DNA of 64,000 nucleotides from an uncultured Eubacterium sp. (GTDB lineage: Bacteria > Bacillota > Clostridia > Lachnospirales > Lachnospiraceae). This document shows positions 37,196 through 44,784 of this stretch, one piece after another. The position numbers were made by a program, and so were the translations under genes. Positions within the stretch are counted from its first letter, which is position 1. Each line of letters opens with the position of its first letter. The stretch is taken from contig CAMUHY010000013.1 in NCBI GenBank assembly GCA_947088865.1, positions 1-64,000 of the forward strand, given 5' to 3'. The notes beneath the pieces were generated by a model. It worked only from the letters and a program-made list of their open reading frames with translations, did not search any database and was not told the DNA's origin.

Positions 37196-37906
37196 TTATT
37201 CATCATACGATTTTTTGCTCATTGCCTCATACGATACCTTTACAGCTTCCTGTGAAATATCACACTCTAAAACCCATATTTTTTTTAATTGCACTAAATT
37301 ATCTAAAAATTCCAAAACTTTGCTGACACACTGTTCCTCTTCTGGCATAACCATCTGATGAAATATCTTGCTAATAACCTCTGTACTATTCATTGTTCGT
37401 ATTGCATTTTTTTCGCTTCGCTCAATAAAACACAAGCCTTGTATTGGTGTCGATGTATTGATATTATAGCCTTCTTTTCCACACCATGGAGTGCCATATG
37501 CCATCAATTCTTTTCCTAAAAATCTTAGTATAGGCTTGTCCCCATTGACAATACGCGCCCGCTCGCCAAAATGGTCACACCACAATTTTACATGCGTTGT
37601 TTTGCCTGTTCCACTCTTTGCCATAAACGCATATGAACGTCCATCTACTTCAACGACTGCTGCATGAAGAAAAAAGACATCATAAAGTGGGAGCTTTTTT
37701 ACAATATTTCTATATATACATACACTCTCACAATACTGGTCTAAACTTCCGCCATACTGTTTTTCTTTTGCTATATCTTCATCGCTTGCACGCACACAAA
37801 ATATACTGTCTCCACTCTCTACAATATAATCTTTGCACAGTTTCTCCACAGCACTATATCGATTATCAATTTCAATAACCAACTCTGCTATTTTAATCTT
37901 AAACAT
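37196..37906 (-). CDS. HPr-kinase-like P-loop protein of RiPP type
   Basis: 236 residues. Walker A AKSGTGKTTHVKLW near residue 93 and VNGDKPILRFLG with the second metal aspartate match the HPr kinase C-terminal domain, but the N-terminal half differs from true HprK (which is encoded at 58555-59502). Such proteins modify lasso peptides in loci of the paeninodin type. AAAGGG precedes the ATG at 37906. First gene of the cassette, with a gap of 139 bases to the PqqD-like gene. Confidence 0.8.
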   Translation of the reverse strand: MFKIKIAELVIEIDNRYSAVEKLCKDYIVESGDSIFCVRASDEDIAKEKQYGGSLDQYCESVCIYRNIVKKLPLYDVFFLHAAVVEVDGRSYAFMAKSGTGKTTHVKLWCDHFGERARIVNGDKPILRFLGKELMAYGTPWCGKEGYNINTSTPIQGLCFIERSEKNAIRTMNSTEVISKIFHQMVMPEEEQCVSKVLEFLDNLVQLKKIWVLECDISQEAVKVSYEAMSKKSYDE

Positions 37907-37955
37907 TATATTCCCTTTCTATTTTTATCTTTACAAACAATTTTCATAACTTTTA

Positions 37956-38020
37956 GCAAGTCCCCCCCCAATTTATTCCTTTGCAGCATTGAAGTAAGAA
38001 CTTCTTTAATAAGGTCAAAA
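37956..38020 (+). repeat. Fragment of the dispersed hairpin repeat (3' part), with C8 tract
   Basis: AAGTCCCCCCCC (C8 at 37962-37969), TATTCCTTTGCAGCATTGAA, then GAACTTCTTTAATAAGGT match the last third of the repeat. It lies 50 bases upstream of the HPr-kinase-like gene. The longest homopolymer of C or G in the window is here. Confidence 0.65.
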
Positions 38021-38159
38021 ACATAATTTAGCAAAATAAACATAACTAAAATATATTTAGTAATTGTTTATTTTGCATAAATATAATAAAGAATTTTAAG
38101 TTTTACTATTGTTTATCTGTGTATATTCTATTACTCAACATTTATATGGTGTCCGTTAC

Positions 38160-38345
38160 TGAAAACTTATAAAAAGCTATAAATAAACTTTTATGTGTCA
38201 TTCCTTATTCAACGTGTCCGCTTTTGATAAAATCTACTAACGTTTGGTATGACACTCCAAAGGCGTAAATTCCCGACTAACGTATCGGTACACATTGGCA
38301 GCACTTGTTTTTGCTATACTGCCAATCCGTATCTCATTAGATTCA
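38160..38345 (-). ncRNA. Probable guide-RNA and right end of IS607-type element
   Basis: After the tnpB stop the minus strand reads AGTGCTGCCAATGTGTACCG, then ACGTTAGTCGGGAATTTACG and CCTTTGGAGTG. This GC-richer, structured segment runs into AT-rich flank. In TnpB elements the 3' end of tnpB plus the element end forms the guide RNA scaffold. The exact 3' boundary was not determined. Confidence 0.5.
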
Positions 38346-39470
38346 CACTTGCTTGATAATCCCTGTCAATCGTATTGTGACATTGCGGACAGATATAGAT
38401 ACGTTCCGAAAGCTTTAAATCTTTCTTAATATATCCACAGCACGAACACAATTTACTGGACGGATAGTATCGGTCTGCTGTCACAAATTCAATATTGTTC
38501 CAACGACATTTGTATTTCATCTGCCTGTAAAATTCATAAAAGCACTGTTCCCAAACATCTTTTGCAAGATGCCTGTTTTTCATCATACCCTTTACATTCA
38601 AGTCTTCCAAAACAATAAACTTTGGTTTTCGGCTTACGATTTCAGAAGTGGTCTGATGTAAGTAATTATGTCGAATATTTGTTAGTCTATGGGTGATTTT
38701 TAAAACCTTTTTCTCACTTTTTACAATATTGCGTGTTTTACAGTAACATTCTCCTTTTTTGTTTTTTGAGTATTTCTTTGATACTCTGCGTTGTAATCGA
38801 CGCTTTTTCTTTTTTAGTTTTCTGACTTTTGCGGTCTTATTGATATTTTTGTAAATGTTTTTATCAGAACAAACTGCCAATTCCTTGATGCCTATATCTA
38901 TTCCAATTCCTTGATTGGTTGGCTGCTCTGTATTTTCTTCCAATTCAATTCCCACACAAATCCACCAGTTCAAGCCGTCAAATGTAATTCTCGGATTTGA
39001 ATAGGTTGCATTTACAGCTATTCTGTCTGGTTCTGCAAGTCTGATTGAATTGAATTTCTGTTTGTCTTTCTGCTTGTTGTCAGCTTTTCCAGTTTCACAT
39101 GCGTTCCTGTAAACTGTATCTTACATGGGTCCGCATAAAAACTCGGTTTTGACTTCCGTCTGCTCTTGAATTTCGGACTACCTGCCATTCCTTTGAAAAA
39201 GTTCTGATATGCCTTTACAGCATCTTTGATTGCCTGTTTCGCAATATTGTTGCTGTAATCATTCAGCCATTGATATGCTTTTTCTGTTTTCATAATGGTA
39301 AAAATTTTTCGCAAATCACCATCGGAAATGAATTTATTTCCTGATTCATAATGTTGCTTTTCATAGTCTAATGCCCAATTGTATGCAAATCTTGCAAGTC
39401 CTGCACAGGCAAACAACTTTGTCCTCTGTTTATTATTCGGACAGAGCATTACTTTTATGCTTTTAATCAT
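38314..39470 (-). pseudogene. tnpB: tnpB, RNA-guided nuclease, frameshifted
   Basis: The N-terminal part (39470-39018, to VKLEKLTTSRK) and the C-terminal part (in a different frame, resuming at KFNSIRLAEPDRIAV near 39075) together make a full TnpB. The frames join if one A is restored in AGAAATTC near 39060. The RuvC residues are intact: D in GIDIGIKELAV, E in FIVLEDLNVKG, D in IDRDYQASVNL, and so is the zinc ribbon CSCCG/CPQC. A sequencing error at the junction is possible. It overlaps tnpA by eight bases. Confidence 0.85.
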
Positions 39471-40068
39471 TTTCTGTAAGCTCCTTTATCATCTTCTTTA
39501 CCTTGTTTGCATGTTTCCCCTGCAATTTACAACTGCATACTGTAATTATCTGCACCAAATCCTCTATAAGTTCTTCCTGTTCGCTTCTTTCCGTTGTGTC
39601 AACAATTTCAATTTCACAGTCATACAATTGGGCAATGTATTCAATCAGTTCAAATCCGAATCTTGTCAGTCTGTCTTTATAAAGCACAACCACTTTCGAT
39701 ATACTTCTGTTTACTATGCCTTTTATCAATTCCTGCAAGCCTTTTCTTTTGTAATTGATTCCAGAGCCAATATCCGAAATAATTTCAAATGGTTTTCCTT
39801 GTGCAAGCAGATATGTTCTTATATTCTCTTTCTGCCGTTCTAAATCGTCTTTGTGTTTCACAGAACGGACACGACAGTAACCTACCGTTTTCTCCTGTCT
39901 TTTTACAGGTTTATATAATATCTGATTCAGGTCGTCTTGTGAATAGTAACGATAACCATTAGGACTTGTGTGATGTGGTTTCAGCTTTCCCGATTTGTCC
40001 CAGTTCCTTAAAGTCTGTGCTGTTACTCCAAGAATTTCTGTCATCTCATGTATAGTGTAATATTTCAT
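39463..40068 (-). CDS. tnpA: IS607-type serine recombinase TnpA
   Basis: 201 residues: a MerR-like helix-turn-helix (YYTIHEMTEILGVTAQTLRN) then a small serine-recombinase domain (GYCRVRSVKHKDDLERQ; VVVLYKDRLTRFGFELIEY). Start ATG 40068 after AGAGGTGATAAA. In recombinases the motif is normally RVSS or RVST with the first serine catalytic. Here CGT (Arg) stands at that position and the next residue is Ser, so activity is doubtful. Confidence 0.88.
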   Translation of the reverse strand: MKYYTIHEMTEILGVTAQTLRNWDKSGKLKPHHTSPNGYRYYSQDDLNQILYKPVKRQEKTVGYCRVRSVKHKDDLERQKENIRTYLLAQGKPFEIISDIGSGINYKRKGLQELIKGIVNRSISKVVVLYKDRLTRFGFELIEYIAQLYDCEIEIVDTTERSEQEELIEDLVQIITVCSCKLQGKHANKVKKMIKELTEND

Positions 40069-40147
40069 TTTATCACCTCTATACATAGTTATAACACACC
40101 TTATTATAAAAACAAATAGCATTTTTATAATTTTTTATAACTTATTT

Positions 40148-41137
40148 TCAACTGTTAAAACCCTCTTTTTTATTTTGTGTGACATCATTTTTTAAATCGT
40201 TCATGATATCTTGTATTATCTCTTCTTTTCCATTTACCTTTATATCGTTATGTTCATCTTGTATTATAGTTGTAGTGTTATCCTTTTCTACTTCTTGTAT
40301 ACGCTCTCTCTTTTCATTTTGAACTATATCTTTTAAATTATCTTCTTTTTCATCTTTTACTTTATCTTCAATTCTATCCTCTTGCAAAATTTCTTTATTT
40401 TCTGTTATCACTGCTTTAGGTGCTGTGAGAAACATATATGTAACAGCCGCAATAATAGCGCCTATACATGGTCCGGCAATAAATACCCACACTTGCCCTA
40501 AAGCGGTCACATCACCCGTTATTCCTTTCACAATAGCAGGACCAAAGCTTCTTGCAGGATTAACGCTTGTTCCTGTAAATGGAATACCAAAAAGATGAAC
40601 GGTTGTCAACGCAAGACCAATTACTACGCCGGCAACTTTGCTGTATGCCTCCTTTGAAGTCACACCGATTACTGTTATCACAAAAACAAATGTCAAAATA
40701 ATTTCAATAATAAGCGCACCCCACATATTAACCTCAAGAAATGGCGACGCTTCACCATATCCGTTTGTCCCAAAACTTAATAAATCATAACCATAACTTC
40801 CGTATTGTTCAATAATTTCTTGATTAAATGTTTTTGACAGACCAAGCATTGCAAAGCCTGCTGCAATACCACCCAGTAATTGTGATACAACATAGCCGCA
40901 CAAATCAATAAGCGACATTTTTCCACTGATAAATACGCCTAAAGACACCGCTGGATTAATATGACACCCCGATATATTTCCTATCGAATACGCCATAGCA
41001 GTGACAGTTAGTCCAAATATCAAAGCAATTCCAACAACGCCCAAAAATCCTTGATATCCTCCCGTAAATGAGGCAACGCCACAGGCTATAAATGTCAATA
41101 AAAACGTCCCAATAAACTCCGCAATATATTTTCTCAT
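40148..41137 (-). CDS. Aquaporin/glycerol-facilitator family channel with charged tail
   Basis: 329 residues. Two half-helix NPA motifs, SGCHINPAVSLGVF and GTSVNPARSFGPAI, and six membrane segments in the first 235 residues. The arginine after the second NPA and the histidine in TTVHLFGIPFTG suggest a water-selective AqpZ-like channel. The last ~90 residues are a charged tail with loose repeats (EDRIEDKVKDEKEDNLKDIV, QDIMNDLKND), absent from typical aquaporins. A possible promoter, TTGTTA-17-TATGCT, lies upstream. Confidence 0.9.
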   Translation of the reverse strand: MRKYIAEFIGTFLLTFIACGVASFTGGYQGFLGVVGIALIFGLTVTAMAYSIGNISGCHINPAVSLGVFISGKMSLIDLCGYVVSQLLGGIAAGFAMLGLSKTFNQEIIEQYGSYGYDLLSFGTNGYGEASPFLEVNMWGALIIEIILTFVFVITVIGVTSKEAYSKVAGVVIGLALTTVHLFGIPFTGTSVNPARSFGPAIVKGITGDVTALGQVWVFIAGPCIGAIIAAVTYMFLTAPKAVITENKEILQEDRIEDKVKDEKEDNLKDIVQNEKRERIQEVEKDNTTTIIQDEHNDIKVNGKEEIIQDIMNDLKNDVTQNKKEGFNS

Positions 41138-41289
41138 ACTTTTTCCTCCATTAAACTATTTATCTTTTAAGCTAAATCTGATAAGATAATATATGTGTGT
41201 GTTTAATAATTTATGTTAAGTTATAAATCTTATAACACAGCATACCACAATATATTTATTTTAACAATATCTTATACGGAGGATTATTT

Positions 41290-42312
41290 ATGAACAGTAA
41301 AAAACAAAGAAAGATTGCCATTATTACAATGATAACAATGGCTGCTGTTATTATTTTAGGATTGACTATTGGATTAGTCGCGTTTTTTAAATTAGATATG
41401 GGAAAATTTATCACAAATCGTGGCTCACGTGTCTATTCGCCAGCAGAAATTGAAAAAATAGAGTCCTTAGCCACAGAAAATGGAAAGCAAATTCATATTG
41501 ACGATATCAAAAAACAACTTGATTCTGGAATTGGCATCAATACTTTAGTCCGCAATATGTTTGCCGACCAGTTTGTATATACAGTAGGCGGACGTTATTA
41601 CTTTACCCCTATCAATTATGAATTAAAACAAAATAAACTTGTCAACGCGAACTTTGTCGCACAAGATAACGGAGAGATTGTCTATAAAGACAATGGAACG
41701 ATTACTTCTCATAAAGGAATCGATGCTTCAAAATATCAAGGAACTATTGATTTTTCAAAAGTAAAAAACAGCGGTGTTGAATATGCTATGTTACGTGTTG
41801 GATATCGTGGTTATACAGGTGGTACGCTCAATAAAGACACTTCTTTTGATACCTATGCAAAAGACGCTATACGAAACGGCATTGATGTTGGCGTATATTT
41901 TTTCTCACAGGCAATTACCACTGCTGAAGCTGAAGAAGAAGCAGAATATGTCTTAAATCAAATTTCTCCTTATAATATCACATATCCTATTGTTATTGAT
42001 ATCGAAGAAATTACCGAAGACACGGCAAGACAAGAATCTCTTTCAAATGAACAGCTCACCGATATTGTAATTGCATTTTGTGAAAAAATCAAATCGGCTG
42101 GATATACGCCTATGATTTATGCAAATATGCGCTATTTTGCAGGAAAACTTCAAATGGAACGACTGGACAACTATGAAAAATGGTACGCTTTTTATGCAGA
42201 TGTTCCTTATATGCCTTATGAATTTTCAATGTGGCAATATTCAGATTCTGGTTCTATTGATGGTATCAATGGAAAAGTTGATTTAGATATATCCTTTAAA
42301 ACTTGGTCATAA
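41290..42312 (+). CDS. GH25 muramidase-like cell-wall hydrolase, membrane anchored
   Basis: 340 residues. One N-terminal membrane segment (IAIITMITMAAVIILGLTIG), about 100 residues of linker domain, then a glycoside hydrolase 25 domain from residue ~145 (HKGIDASKYQGTIDFSKVKN). The catalytic acids lie in YPIVIDIEEI, and the domain ends FSMWQYSDSG...GKVDLDISF. It should act on peptidoglycan outside the cell while tethered. GGAGG precedes the ATG. It is followed at once by the gene at 42327. Confidence 0.88.
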   Translation: MNSKKQRKIAIITMITMAAVIILGLTIGLVAFFKLDMGKFITNRGSRVYSPAEIEKIESLATENGKQIHIDDIKKQLDSGIGINTLVRNMFADQFVYTVGGRYYFTPINYELKQNKLVNANFVAQDNGEIVYKDNGTITSHKGIDASKYQGTIDFSKVKNSGVEYAMLRVGYRGYTGGTLNKDTSFDTYAKDAIRNGIDVGVYFFSQAITTAEAEEEAEYVLNQISPYNITYPIVIDIEEITEDTARQESLSNEQLTDIVIAFCEKIKSAGYTPMIYANMRYFAGKLQMERLDNYEKWYAFYADVPYMPYEFSMWQYSDSGSIDGINGKVDLDISFKTWS

Positions 42313-42326
42313 AATGGAGCAAAACA

Positions 42327-42689
42327 ATGATATTATACCGACCTGTTGGAACAAAAGAGCTTGAATTAATAGCGGCAAGCGATTATACCAAATATCCGCC
42401 AAGATTGCCAGAGCAGCCTATTTTTTATCCTGTATTAAATGAACAGTATGCAAAAGAGATAGCTTCACAGTGGAATGTAAAATATAATAGCGACCACAAA
42501 GGCTATGTAACCAAATTTGAAATTGACGACAACTATTTTCAACAATTTGAAGTTCACATTGTCGGTGCAACGTATCACCAAGAATTATGGGTTTTGGCTG
42601 AAGAGCTTGAAATCTTTAATCAGCATATTATAGGAAAAATACAGGTTGTATCTTCATTTTGTGAAAAAAAAGAAGAATTTATCCAATAA
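42327..42689 (+). CDS. Small conserved protein annotated elsewhere as ADP-ribosylation/crystallin J1-like
   Basis: 120 residues, MILYRPVGTKELELIAASDY, PRLPEQPIFYPVLNEQYAKE and ELWVLAEELEIFNQHIIGKI. These match a widespread bacterial family usually labelled ADP-ribosylation/crystallin J1, a name not backed by function; no ADP-ribosyl catalytic motif is visible. Start ATG 42327 with GGAG upstream, 14 bases after the GH25 stop, so the two may be cotranscribed. Confidence 0.75.
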   Translation: MILYRPVGTKELELIAASDYTKYPPRLPEQPIFYPVLNEQYAKEIASQWNVKYNSDHKGYVTKFEIDDNYFQQFEVHIVGATYHQELWVLAEELEIFNQHIIGKIQVVSSFCEKKEEFIQ

Positions 42690-42710
42690 TAAAGATTTAA
42701 ATACCAATAA

Positions 42711-42802
42711 AAAAATGTCACATTAAAGATAATGGATACAAGAGATGCAACATATAATATCAAGCAATATCTTGTATATCCAACTTTTAATGCGACATTT
42801 TT
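42711..42802. terminator. Long hairpin between convergent genes
   Basis: AAAAATGTCACATTAAA (42711-42727) pairs with TTTAATGCGACATTTTT (42786-42802) with one mismatch, and the inner parts also pair (GGATACAAGA with TCTTGTATATCC). It can serve as a terminator in both directions, for the gene ending at 42689 and the MATE gene ending at 42825. Confidence 0.75.
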
Positions 42803-42824
42803 ATATTTTGTTTGAATCTCTTTT

Positions 42825-44141
42825 TTAAGAAATAGCTTTTATAAGCATTTCTTGTTTATCAACATGCCATTTTAGCATAATTGCCAAAAGAGCAGACAAT
42901 ATTCTTGCAAAAACGGTACTCCACCAAATCATTATTTGCCCACCAAACAATGGCGGTAAAATAAGCATAAGAATTAACATAAATAAAGGTTCTACAAACG
43001 TTAAAACATACGAAAATGTACTTTTTTCTGTTGCATAAAAACTTGCAGTTGTAATGCGGTTAATAGCAACAAACGGCACTGAAACCAAAAAGATAGGTAT
43101 TATCTTTGCAATTTCTATATTTACTTCACTTGATGCACCAAACAATATGCCAAGATGCTCTCTTGTTAAATACATAACAATGCAGCCAACTAAGGATAAA
43201 ATCATTGAAAACCCATAGGCTAATTTTCTTACATTTTTTAACCGTTCAAAATCTTTCTCACCATAATATCGGCTTATTAATGGTTGACTTCCATCTCCAA
43301 CACCCTGCAAAATCAAATAAATTATACATATCATATATGCAATACACGCATATGTAGCTATTGCTTGTTCTCCACCATAGGATATTGAAAAACGATTGAT
43401 AATGATTAGGGATATATTGGGAGTCATGGCAAGTCCAAAAGGTGCAATTCCAATTTTAATAATAGAAACAGACACTGCTCCCATTTTTGAAAAAGGAATT
43501 TTTAATGTAAATTGTTTTTTGTGCAATAGATAAATCAATGCAACCAACATGGTAACTCCTTGACCGATAATAGTAGCCCATGCAGCTCCTGCAACACCTT
43601 GTTCAAATATCCATACAAACAAGTAATCAAGAATAATATTTGTGACAAACCCAACAATCATTGAAATCATTGCATAAAATGAACTGCCATGATTACGAAT
43701 AAATGGTATAAGCCCTGTACCAATAACCTGAAGCCCCGCTCCCAAAGCAATAATGGCAATATACTCTTCTCCCAAAGCAAGCAGTTGTCCATTAGCGCCT
43801 AACATTCTTAAAAGAACATTATTGAAACAAAATATTGAAAATGTCAAAAGAATACTTGAAATAATCAATACCCACAATGCACCCGCTGTAAATTCTCTCG
43901 CTCTAGCTTCTTTCTTTTCAGCTTTATTAATGGAATAATAAATAGCGCCGCCCATGCCAATTCCTGTGCCTAGCGCTTGAATAACCGCAACAATAGGATA
44001 AGCTATATTAACGGCTGAAAGTCCCAAATCACCTATACTATTTCCCACAAAAAATCCATCTACAATGGCATAAACGCCTGATAATGCAAAGGAAAATACA
44101 GAGGGGATAACATATTGAAAAAACATTTTTATATCACGCAT
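42825..44141 (-). CDS. MATE-family efflux transporter
   Basis: 438 residues with twelve predicted membrane segments. The N-terminal FFQYVIPSVFSFALSGVYAI then VDGFFVGNSIGDLGLSAVNI and the repeat in the second half (FGLAMTPNISLIIINRFSIS) mark the MATE fold. Sodium- or proton-driven drug or metabolite export is inferred. It starts nine bases after the marR stop, in the same operon. Confidence 0.92.
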   Translation of the reverse strand: MRDIKMFFQYVIPSVFSFALSGVYAIVDGFFVGNSIGDLGLSAVNIAYPIVAVIQALGTGIGMGGAIYYSINKAEKKEARAREFTAGALWVLIISSILLTFSIFCFNNVLLRMLGANGQLLALGEEYIAIIALGAGLQVIGTGLIPFIRNHGSSFYAMISMIVGFVTNIILDYLFVWIFEQGVAGAAWATIIGQGVTMLVALIYLLHKKQFTLKIPFSKMGAVSVSIIKIGIAPFGLAMTPNISLIIINRFSISYGGEQAIATYACIAYMICIIYLILQGVGDGSQPLISRYYGEKDFERLKNVRKLAYGFSMILSLVGCIVMYLTREHLGILFGASSEVNIEIAKIIPIFLVSVPFVAINRITTASFYATEKSTFSYVLTFVEPLFMLILMLILPPLFGGQIMIWWSTVFARILSALLAIMLKWHVDKQEMLIKAIS

Positions 44142-44149
44142 TTATTTCA

Positions 44150-44602
44150 CTACTCCTTTCTTACCACCGCTTTGCTAAAAAGTTCTACAAATAACGCCAT
44201 ATTATCATTTAATTGCTTCATATGGTCTATTCCCATTTCCTCGATTACAAACAATTCAACTTCTCGCAGCTTAGTAATTATTGTATCCGCATATTCTTTT
44301 CCTGTTATCGTAAACTGAACCGTTTTATTTCGCTTATCCTCCTGCATAGGGAGCATTTCAACCAAGCCTTTTTTTTCAAAATCTTTCAAAATCATATTAA
44401 TGGTTTGCTTAGGTATCAACCATCTTTGACTAATTTTTTTCTGTGTGCAATTTTCTTTGCTTCCATGAATAGCTAATAAAACTAATAAACCATTGATAGA
44501 CAAATCATGTGCTTTTGCCCATTCCTCATACACATAATTACATTCTTGCCATACGGTATAATATTTGTTTAATTGTTCCATAAAGTCTGTATTATTTATC
44601 AT
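44150..44602 (-). CDS. MarR-family repressor
   Basis: 150 residues with a winged helix: LSINGLLVLLAIHGSKENCT, QKKISQRWLIPKQTINMILK, and the wing KKGLVEMLPMQEDKRNKTVQF. It precedes and is cotranscribed with the MATE gene. Two direct repeats in the promoter (TAGTCCAnnnnCCGTACnA type) are probable operators, pointing to autoregulation with ligand release. Confidence 0.92.
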   Translation of the reverse strand: MINNTDFMEQLNKYYTVWQECNYVYEEWAKAHDLSINGLLVLLAIHGSKENCTQKKISQRWLIPKQTINMILKDFEKKGLVEMLPMQEDKRNKTVQFTITGKEYADTIITKLREVELFVIEEMGIDHMKQLNDNMALFVELFSKAVVRKE

Positions 44603-44620
44603 AGTTTCCCTCCTTAAATT

Positions 44621-44673
44621 TAGTCCATTTCCGTACCATTTATATTATAGTCCAAAACCGTACTAATTGTCAA
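44621..44673 (-). promoter_or_regulatory. marR-MATE promoter with two probable MarR operators
   Basis: TTGACA (44668-44673), 18 bases, TATAAT (44644-44649). The sequence TAGTCCAAAACCGTACTA (44648-44665) fills the spacer and recurs as TAGTCCATTTCCGTACCA (44621-44638) just downstream of the start; each is an imperfect palindrome (TAGT.C/G.ACTA). Confidence 0.82.
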
Positions 44674-44682
44674 GAAAAAAAA

Positions 44683-44765
44683 CTGTTACAAAATAGAAAT
44701 CTTATACCTGATATATAGCTATCAATCAAAGCTATATCTGGTATTAAGAAGTCTTTTTGTAACAG
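44683..44765 (-). terminator. Long-stem terminator after the NudC gene
   Basis: CTGTTACAAAA pairs with TTTTGTAACAG, and inside it CTTATACCTGATATATAGCT pairs closely with AGCTATATCTGGTATTAAG. On the minus strand T8 follows directly, running into the -35 box of the marR promoter. It ends the cobW-nudC operon. Confidence 0.88.
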
Positions 44766-44784
44766 CTTCTTTCTGTCTTATTTA

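Larger units (their letters stand above)
38200..40110 (-). mobile_element. IS607-family insertion element, degenerate
   Basis: A unit of tnpA (serine recombinase with MerR-like N-terminus) and tnpB, with starts and stops overlapping as usual for IS607, plus a structured right end. Edges are approximate because IS607 elements lack terminal inverted repeats. tnpB carries a frameshift and TnpA lacks a serine where the nucleophile is expected, so the copy is probably immobile. Confidence 0.75.

Noticed and set aside
36901..37326. 141-codon plus-strand open frame across the cassette
   Set aside because: It runs antisense through the PqqD-like gene and the AT-rich gap, has a low-complexity hydrophobic translation and no ribosome binding site.
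37906..38043. 45-codon ORF upstream of the HPr-kinase-like gene as a RiPP precursor
   Set aside because: It has no ribosome binding site and about half of it is a fragment of the dispersed repeat, whose other copies give similar chance peptides (KFLTSMLQR type). It is kept only as part of the homopolymer finding.
38970..39080. Programmed frameshift to make full-length TnpB
   Set aside because: No slippery heptamer with downstream structure was seen at the junction, and TnpB is not known to use frameshifting; a mutation or sequencing error is simpler.
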